This document shows, one piece after another, positions 36,201 to 46,700 of a DNA stretch of 64,000 nucleotides; within the stretch, counting starts at the first letter, position 1, and every line of letters begins with the position of its first letter. A program made the translations under genes and the position numbers. Source of the stretch: Endomychus coccineus (lineage: Eukaryota > Arthropoda > Insecta > Coleoptera > Endomychidae). The stretch covers positions 12,687,282 through 12,751,281 of the forward strand of contig OY294068.1 in NCBI GenBank assembly GCA_958510875.1, given 5' to 3'. The notes under the pieces were generated by a model that saw only the letters and a program-made list of their open reading frames with translations, was not told the origin of the DNA and ran no database searches.

Positions 36201-39200
36201 TTGTTCATCGATAATGGAAGAATCATTCTTCTGAAATGTATCTTATTTTAATAGAGATCTATCAACTGATCATTCCAATGCTTACAAAGCATTTAGGAAG
36301 AAATGTTCAGTAACTATATGCAACGAAATGCCCCTCTGTTGCACCATTATCTTGATGCACGTTGCGCACGTCCAAATAAATGTTGTCATTACTTCTCACC
36401 TTGAATTAAAAGTTGGTAACTCAAACTTGAGGATTGCTGACAAGGTCATATCCGGAAAAACGCATATGAAAAATAGTCTAATCCTCTCTATGGTTCGTTC
36501 AAAATCAACAGGTTGTATAAAATTAATATTCAACATTTTAATCGAAATTTACAATGAAGCTACTAGGGTAGTAAAATAAACTAGAAAATGGTTGCTGCTT
36601 GGAGAATAGATAAAAAGTGTGCGCAGCAGTGTAAGTATTCCTATGAAGTCCATAACCATGCTCTGGATCACCACCAACAGTACCCTCTCATGGGACGATT
36701 ATGTGAGGTCTATTGCGAAAACCGCTTCACAAAAACTTGGTTTTCTATTCCGTGCCAAGAGCTACTTTACATCCCAGCAGCGCCTCATAATTTACAAAGC
36801 ACAAATTCGACCTTTCCTGGACCACATCTAGCTCTAAAGCTGCGTTCTGTTTGACCATTATAAACTGAAGAGGAATCTATATAACTTAATCGGTACATAC
36901 CTGACTCAATTTATCGATTTTAGATTTGTCGTTTTCAAGTAATCTTCCCAAAGTATTACCTTTATTAGTGCGATTTCCAAGAAACGATATGAATTCCTTA
37001 GGTAACCTATTTTTAATGATGGGATAGATTTTCTTATCGCAATTTTTGAAAAGTTAAAGTTAGAAGATAAAAAAAAAAACCTTTCCTCGGTGATCATGCA
37101 GGCGTTTTATGACTGATAAACTAACGTTAGTGCGAATATCATTCGAACACGCACTGTACACTATTTACGTCCACTGCCAGTTAGTTTTTAACAGTTTTTA
37201 CCATAATGGGACTCTGAAGCATCTCAAGATCTGTCAATGAAAAGTACTTCACTCACCGATCCATTGTGAATTGCCAGTAGGAAATCGTGTCCACAGGAAG
37301 ATATTTAATTGTATCCGGAACCACCTTCTTGTCGATTACAGTCTTATGAATATGTTTTTCGTCCACAAATCCCAACAAAATATTTCCTCCTCGATTCGAT
37401 TGTGGGTCCCTGAATAATATGAGTTAGAAGAGGTTATATGTTTACCGAAGATGAACATTACCTGCTCAAAAAAATAGAAAATATTCTATCCCTAATTTTA
37501 TTCTGATTCAACAGAGTGTAGAAGAAAGGGTTGTAATCGCCGACCTTCAAACCTAGACCCAGCACTCCATCGGCTTTATTGAAGATAAACTCGCGAGGAA
37601 CGTTAGTCATTTCGATGAATGACTGATTTGTAACATTCGAATGTGCAATCTGGAAGTAAAAACTAGTTTTCAGAACTTATCTAGCTGTCGAACAAACTTC
37701 GTAGCTCCATTTTGTTAGTGCTCAGTACGAGAATAGTACATTACGTACCAAGTGCATATACTATTTTTTCGCATTTTGGAAATAATTATTTATTTTGCAT
37801 TTCATGTTAAAATCTGTTTATAGCAATCCAAATAAACTCATCTTTGAACAGCGAAAATTAAAATAATTATCGAAATGGCTGATGAAACGAATTGAAAGAT
37901 ATCTTAAAGGCAGCTCGGGAAGTTTCTTCTAGTTTACTTCCGGCGAAATCTAAGGAGTGGTAAGAGAAAGTATATAATCTTCTGCGAGTGGAGAAACACC
38001 AGGAGATTTAAGAAAATTGATGAAACCTTAATGCTAGCTTATTTTTACGAAAAGCTTGGTTATTTGGCAAATGTACAGTACAGCCAGTAGCATTCGTACT
38101 TTTGCAAAAATTGCGGAATATTTAAAACTTTCTGATGCTTCAAGTTACACCGGCCATTGCCTGAGAAGGACTTCTGCATTTTTTTTTGCTATTCAGGTTC
38201 TTAAACGGCATGGTGATCTACAATCGTAGCTGAAGAATACGTGGAAGAAAGCATTGGTAATAAAATAAAAAAATTCTAAAAGGATATTTAAGAATGTCCA
38301 ACTTGGATAATCCCAAGAAGCCCATTTAGAAATTGTGCTGAACGAAAAAAATTTCCAGCAACATGTAGTTGCTGTTGTAATGTAGCGAGGTCAAAAGTTA
38401 TAACCTTTTCTAACTTAAGCAACTGTCCTTTTAATATTTATTGTCATAATACTTAAAATAAACGTTTACCTTTTTTGTTAAATTGTTCTTTAAATGATAC
38501 TGATGTTTTTATGCAGTACTGGTTGCTATGAAGTAAAATGTCTCATTTTTGTACGAGTTTGAGGTCGTTAATGCAGGGCATTACTGTACAAAATGCGAAA
38601 AAATAGTTTTTCTGTGAACCGACGAAACTGATTGAAATGTATCTATCAATTATACTTACTGAAATATTGTCGTAGGAAAAGAATCCTGTCAAATTATAAC
38701 TTCCCTCATTGACATTGAACGGTGTTCCATCTGGCTTGTATTCAGAAGACCTTTTGTTATCATATTTATGATGGAAATCTGGAATATCAATTAAGAAGTG
38801 AAAAAAGGGATTTAGTATACTAAAACACTGGGGTTTTTCACATCAGTAGTTTCTTGTTATATTCTGTTACTATTGAAAATGATATGATATATTGTAGAAA
38901 TATAGCCTTATTGGAAATGTTAGTATATGTTGTTTGGTGAATCTAAGATAAAGTATCTAAAGATATCTAAAGAATTCGTATTCATTATTTTGATCATTAT
39001 TATGAATGATGTTAATCCAAAGTAAAAATGATTTCATTTGGGTGTAGGGTCAAAGTTTTGAAAATAATGGAATTAATTTAAGCTGATCTGTGATTTATGC
39101 TGATTAACCATCTGCAAATGTTATTCATTTCACACTTCATGTAAGTCGTGTATGTATGCTATGAATAATTAGGAACCTGAAATTGAGACTTGTGGTATTT

Positions 39201-41739
39201 CATTTCAATGATTAATTTGTCTTATTACATCCAATTGTGTATTTGTCCGATTTGCAAAAACAAATCATTCAATTAGGTTGACATATTTTTCGGTGTCGAT
39301 GTTGTTTTATACAATGCGTACGAATCACGAAGATTATAGGAAATATGATTGTTTCCACAAGTATTGGGTACAAACGAAACGCACCTGGGAGATGTCAAAA
39401 CGAGGTTATGAGTAGATTAGGAGGAAATAAATGACCTGTAATGAAATTCAAGTGTGGCAAATAAACTCACAGCATCCAATAGTCCTAATAGAGCTGCATT
39501 TAGATGACAGAACCCAAGAATAACTCCAAGCGGTGTCGAATGCCACGTTAAGGGTTTGCCCTGGATGTCCAATAACTACGGTTCCATAGAATTCATGCTG
39601 AAATGTTAAGTGAATGAGAAATCCCATTCTAGCACTTTCAATATTTGTTGCGCATATGGACCTAATACGTTTTACTATTACTACTATTACATTTGGAACT
39701 GTGTCATTTTTGAATTCAGATATCGTGATCAGATTATTCAAAATATCAAATTCCTTAAAAGAACTAGGTAGACTGCATGGTGATTTTTTTGTCCTGGATG
39801 CTGGCCCTTTTCACCAGACACCACTCATCTACTAGGGCTTTTTGTTCATTCCAGTTAGATGGTTTACTACACCTACTTCTTAACTCTAGGTCCTTGTACT
39901 AGTCTGCACAGTGTCTCTACCGGTTAGCTGCACGAATATTGCTCGTCTTTTGTGATCTAATACATTCTGAGAATACGTGTTTGACAATTTCTGTTCCTTC
40001 TCGGCATTATCTGGAGGAAAGGCACCCACTGAACAATCCTATTTTGTGCAATTGTCTTCTCCTTGGGCGGTGACCAGGACCTTTTATTGTTCGTAAGTGG
40101 TTCCTACGCATGATTAGTAGTTTTTAAGTTGTTTTTCGACGATTCTCTGATAAATGTTTTCCCATGGTGCTCTCTCTTAATTGTTGTTCAACCCAGTCGC
40201 GACGGAAAGCGGTTTTGATTAGTCCGAGTACAGGTTCTGGGCTGACGATCCCCTTCTGGCTAGTTCATCAGATCCTTCGTTACTTGCGGTGCCACAATGT
40301 TCTGGAACCTACATCAAAGTTATTATGTTGTGTTCTGCCAGAGCGCTGGGTTCTTCGCGAAATCCCCTCATCAGTCTCGATGTCACTTTTCGGTTCAAGG
40401 GTGCCTTCAATGATGCCTGGCTGTCGTTTTATCTTGCACATTGCAGAATTATGTGCTTATCCGCTTGGAATACGGAAATTTGTGTTGTGTTCCCAGTGAA
40501 ATATTCAGTTGAGAGTTTCTTATGTCACTGAATATGCCAGCCCTAGTTCCCTTGCTGGTCTTGGACCCTAACCTCTCCCCAGATTAGGCACTGATGTTAC
40601 TGTCTGTCCACTCACTTCGATCTTGTACAATTACTTCGAAGATAGTTGGAAGGGTACTTGGGAGTAGTGTACTGGTTTTTATTTCAATTTTCTTGATTCT
40701 ATTATGACCCTATATTTTACTCGTGTTTGTAGTAACCGAAATTTTATTCTTCCCCCTCCCCTTCTCCTAGATCATGATGTCAATTGGAGGTAGGTTCAAT
40801 AGTACTTCTACGGTTGCTGTTGGCGTTTTATGGAAGCTACTCAAAATGATAATTTTTACAACAATCCACGTACATATAATGTTTCTTTTTCTTCTCACGT
40901 CCACGGTTTTTTTTATTAAATACTCTCAAGCGAACCATTATTATTTCATTATGGAACCTCTTATTTTTATAGAGAATATGAAATGCTAAAATATCAGTTA
41001 TTATTAAGGCAACAACTCTTGTGTAAAATATCTGCTTACATATAATTTCTTAGATATTTTGAAGCGTCCACAAAACTGTGTTTCGTCTTTGACTATGGAT
41101 ATAATACCATACTGTTTGCATAAAGCTACTTGTACTCACATCCAAATATCTCCATAGGGCAATTGAATCATTAGTACGTGGTGGACCCGGTCCGGGTTTT
41201 GGCTTTACCCAGCCAAGATGAATCCCATATCTATTCAAAAATGGGGCATTCAGTTGTTGTTCTCGAGGAGTTTTTTGACGAAACAGCGGAATCCTAGAAA
41301 TATAAAAATTATTTAGTATGGAAATGATTCACTCTTTTACTTAACTTTAGTAAAATACATATCAGAAGGTGACATTTTTTGCTTATCTGCGGTATCAGGT
41401 GATATAATCAACTTGTCAAATGTTTTTCCCGCATCCGTATTCATTCATTTTAAACCTCTTTGATTTTTGTTGTGTCGATCGATCTGGACTATAAAGACCT
41501 TATCATTGTTATATGCAGGGCCGGATTTAGGAGTGAGCAGAGTGGGCAGCCGCCCACAGAGCCCCCCAAGTATAATATATTGAAAAAAATTTTGGCCTTC
41601 AACAAAAAATGATAATAATGAGCCAAAAACGTCTCAATGATCTCCCGCTTTTGAGTAGCAATGATTAATCAATTAAAATTTGATGACTTGATCGGCGAGA
41701 AAAGTGCGTTTGTAACGATAATTAATATATGTACAAATA

Positions 41740-41784
<45 letters not shown>

Positions 41785-43695
41785 AAGATATAAAGTTCTT
41801 TTCAACCGTGCTGTATATAAATTATTCGATATTATTATCAGGTATGCGGTCAGAGGATGCTGAATTAATACTCAATTATTTTAAAATTCTCAATATTTCG
41901 TCATATATTCATGACTTCTTCAGGAGACACTACAATAAACATAAGAAAACAATTTAAAACTTAAGTAAGTCATTAACTAAAAACAAATTACAATTACTTA
42001 CAAAATATTAGAGGTCCATGTGATGGTTCAACATTTATGTTGATGTTGCATTATTATAGTCGTCAAAACTGTGGAAACAATCAGTTAGGCACGAATCAGT
42101 CGATGATTCAACAGAAAATGCAGAGCAAATGAAATTAACAGTGATAACACATCTGTGTGTCGTTTGTTATGGAGTTTTTTTATTTATTCATTCACTTTTT
42201 TGTTGATATCAACATAATCGAAACAAACTAATTGCCACAGTTGGGAGAAATTTGAATTGAACTATACAGAGGTTTCAAAAACATACATTTACAAAAACAT
42301 TACATTTGTTTTAAAATATTACAATAAATATCACTCAGTTTGTTGGTATCTGTCTTTTTATTTATAACGTTTGTTGTTTTGTTTATGTGACACATCTCAA
42401 GAAATAACCTATTTTTATAATTGTTAACCTTTTCTAATATTTCAACAGTAGAAAAATCAAAATTATGACCTGTATTTAAGCAATGTTCAACCACAGCACA
42501 TGTTTTTTTTCCTAAACGACCATCACTTTTGTGTTGAGTTAAGCGTTGTTTTAACCATTGTCCAGTTTGACCCACATAACAACCAACGCAATCATGACAA
42601 CAAATTTTGTATATTACATTACTTTCAAACAAGAGTTGATTTTTATCCTTCACTTTTGAAAATAAAGTTGATTTTTATCCTTCACTTTTGAAAATAATTG
42701 ACGATTTGTTATAAGATTGTATCTAGCAATTTTTATGTTATTAAAATTTTTGAAAAGACTTATAACATGGTTTATCTCAAAGTGTTATAAGTCTTTTCAA
42801 AAATTTTAATAACATAAAAATTGCTAGATACAATCTTATAACAAATCGTCAATTATTTTCAAAAGTGAAGGATAAAAATCAACTCTTGTTTGAAAGTAAT
42901 GTAATATACAAAATTTGTTGTCATGATTGCGTTGGTTGTTATGTGGGTCAAACTGGACAATGGTTAAAACAACGCTTAACTCAACACAAAAGTGATGGTC
43001 GTTTAGGAAAAAAAACATGTGCTGTGGTTGAACATTGCTTAAATACAGGTCATAATTTTGATTTTTCTACTGTTGAAATATTAGAAAAGGTTAACAATTA
43101 TAAAAATAGGTTATTTCTTGAGATGTGTCACATAAACAAAACAACAAACGTTATAAATAAAAAGACAGATACCAACAAACTGAGTGATATTTATTGTAAT
43201 ATTTTAAAACAAATGTAATGTTTTTGTAAATGTATGTTTTTGAAACCTCTGTATAGTTCAATTCAAATTTCTCCCAACTGTGGCAATTAGTTTGTTTCGA
43301 TTATGTTGATATCAACAAAAAAGTGAATGAATAAATAAAAAAACTCCATAACAAACGACACACAGATGTGTTATCACTGTTAATTTCATTTGCTCTGCAT
43401 TTTCTGTTGAATCATCGACTGATTCGTGCCTAACTGATTGTTTCCACAGTTTTGACGACTATAATAATGCAACATCAACATAAATGTTGAACCATCACAT
43501 GGACCTCTAATATTTTGTAAGTAATTGTAATTTGTTTTTAGTTAATGACTTACTTAAGTTTTAAATTGTTTTCTTATGTTTATTGTAGTGTCTCCTGAAG
43601 AAGTCATGAATATATGACGAAATATTGAGAATTTTAAAATAATTGAGTATTAATTCAGCATCCTCTGACCGCATACCTGATAATAATATCGAATA

Positions 43696-43748
<53 letters not shown>

Positions 43749-46700
43749 TATATCTTCCAGAAAAGTTTTATTCAAATAACATTACAATTGCATTATAATT
43801 TTGTATTGTAAAAATATTTTGTGGCATTTAATATTACCGTCTACCATAGGGGCCCCCACCAAACTTGTGCTAATAACAATGACATATTTCCGGGAAGTTT
43901 GATTACTTCCCCTTTGATGCTTTGTGTTAAATTATACAATTCTGAATTTTAGAGAATATCTTATAATACATATTGTACATATTATAGGCTTATCTCTTCT
44001 TTGAAAATGTCCTTAGGAATAGAAGTTGTGAATTTGTTTATCAACATATAATTAATAATACAATCAATCTATGACTTAATTAGATATGCTCATTATAAAG
44101 AGAAGGTTAGTAAATCATAATATGATATATTTAGAATGATGATAAGAGGCTTCGTTAAAACCTATTGATCTTGCTGGATTTGATATCGACAGAAACTTTC
44201 GGACTAAAAGTATTTCATAAAACAAGAAATTAAAAATGAGGAACTCATACGTCTATTCCAAATAGGTATTTTCAATATTTACACGTTGAAATTATCTTTA
44301 TATTGCTCGAGCAAATACTCGTTATTCATGAGATCAAGAGTCTAATATTTGTAACAATCACATTATGACACCGGCAAAGTGACCACTATGCAAATCATAA
44401 TCAACAATTTAATGTCGTCCCGCCGTAAGATTATCTGACTCATGCAGCTATATTTAAAGTACTTAATAACTGCGATAAAGTTACGATAACACAATAAAAG
44501 TATTCCAATGATAATTATTCATTATTTACTACTAAGTATACCTATTAATGATGATACCCAAAATATATAACTACTAGGTTATGAATTGTTAATTTTTGTT
44601 CGCTGTACGCCCAATTCGTTGCTTCTAGGAAATGACAACAAATGAAATCACCCGCTTTTCTTTTGTGTGAACTAACGGTTTTTCTTCTAGTCCTGATAGA
44701 AAAAGATACTTGTGGAACAGCTTATCTCATTAACCTTAAAATAGTCTAGGCTGTAAGCTGGGGAAAAGGCCGAATAAATAACTTTTGTTTAAAGGTGGAA
44801 TCTAAAAAAAAATTTTTGAATGTTTTATGAACCCCAAAGGTAATTCGTGATACGATTACGATATGCCCTCGCCCCCCTTCACCCCCAGAATGTCAAAATT
44901 GGCCCATTTCTATCCTTCCAATATTAGACGTTACATGATTTATTCAAAAATGAAAATTAAACTTCGAAAATGGTATCTAGGAAGTTTTGTGGGTCGCTGA
45001 TTACGAACCAGAGGTCGGTTACCCGGAAAACTCAACCGGAGACTAGAAAAACGGAAAAATTTGGGTATTTTTCAAACTTTTTATTTCAGACTTCAAAAAT
45101 GGCTTATAGAAGGTTTTTCGGGTCGCTGATCACGAATCCGAGGAAAAACTCATTAATTTTTTTTTATTTTCAAGCAATTAAAGTTTTTAATTGTTTATTC
45201 ACAGCTTCAATATTCAAAAAAAAATTTTAACAATAATTTTATTCATATACATTTATCTTTTTCTCAAAATACTCAACTTTTCACCATGTTCCGGTCTTTG
45301 GTTGAGTTTTCCGCATAACTGACCTCGGATTTAGGGTCAGCGATCCAAAAAAAAACGTTTTAGGTGCTTAATTTTCATTTTTTAATAAATCCTATAACGT
45401 CTAATATGGGAGGGGTAGAAATGGGCCAATTTTGACGTTCTCGAGGTGAAGAGGGGGGCAAGGGCATATCGTTATCATATCACGAATTACCTTTGGGGTC
45501 CATAAAACATCGTGCAAATTTTTTGTTTTCAGATTCCACCTTCTAAACAAAAGTTATTTATTCAGCCTTTTCCACAGCTTACAGCCTAGACTACTTTAAG
45601 GTTAATGAGATAAGCTGTTCCACAAGTATCTTTTTCTATCAGGACTAGAAAAAACCGTTCACAGAAAAGAAAAGCTGATGATTTCATTTGTCATTTCCTG
45701 GGAGCAAAGATTTGCCCGTACAGTGAACAAAAAGTCTAAATTATTCCTGTGCATCCGCATATCCGTCGGTAGCTTCATAATTCCTAATTTTTAATCGTTT
45801 CTTTATAGTTGTAACAATTCAATGGTTTTCCATTTCACATAACTTGATGACCACACTGAGTACACGTATGCGAAAATTGGCCATACATATAGCTCTTGAA
45901 TAATTTCATCAAGAAAAAAGACTCTATTTAAATAAAACAAATTATTGTAACTATTAATTAAGTACATATAATTTGTGAATTTATTTCGTATGAATAAACT
46001 TATAAAAATGTTACTTCTGTAGCTCTCTATGTAAGGATAAGCCGAAATATGGTTTGCGAGTATTCCTCATTATAGTAGCAGTTGCGAACTAAGGCGACAG
46101 TTTAAAATCTGCCATAACTTTCAGCCAAATGGATTTGGTTGCAGCTTTAAAAAAATTGTATGTAAACAATGTAAACTTTACAACCGCATAAAGTTTTTAT
46201 TTTGAGTTTTTTCGTGTTGTTTAGACGAGAACTAGACGAGGAATGTGCGCCTGAATTAACACCAGCTTTCTTCAAACTTGTCTTTCCTTCCAGCTGGAAG
46301 ACAGCTAAAGCCCAACCAATTCCAAAAAAAGGAATGATGACTCTTCCTAATAATTATAGAACCATTGCATTATTATTCGTGATTGATTGTAAAGTGATGG
46401 AGAAAGCAAACAACATAGTGCTCATCCAATAGCTAGAGCTCCAAAATCGTGTGAATGACCGGCAATATGGCTTTCGGTAGCAGAGATCAACAGGAGACTA
46501 GGATGCCTACGTACTATTGAAAAATGGGTAATCTCTAGCTGTAGCATTGGATATCTCCAAAACAGTTGACCGAGTGGACCAAAGCCTTTTTGGGAAACTT
46601 CTGTCACATGCTTTGCCGCCTCAACTTTGTCGCTTACTATAGTTTTCCCTCAGATAGATCACTCCATGTGGTGGTTGACAGAGTGCCCTCCAATACAATG

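Larger units (their letters stand above)
41815..43700. repeat. Head-to-head inverted pair of PLE 3' fragments
   Basis: Two arms of about 0.93 kb (41,815-42,775 and 42,784-43,700) are near-identical reverse complements around a spacer TGGTTTATCTCAAAG. Each arm carries the C-terminal GIY-YIG region plus a 3' untranslated tail, reading outward. The left arm alone has a tandem duplication of about 33 bp near 42,632-42,698. Arms end beside (TA)n tracts. Confidence 0.9.
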
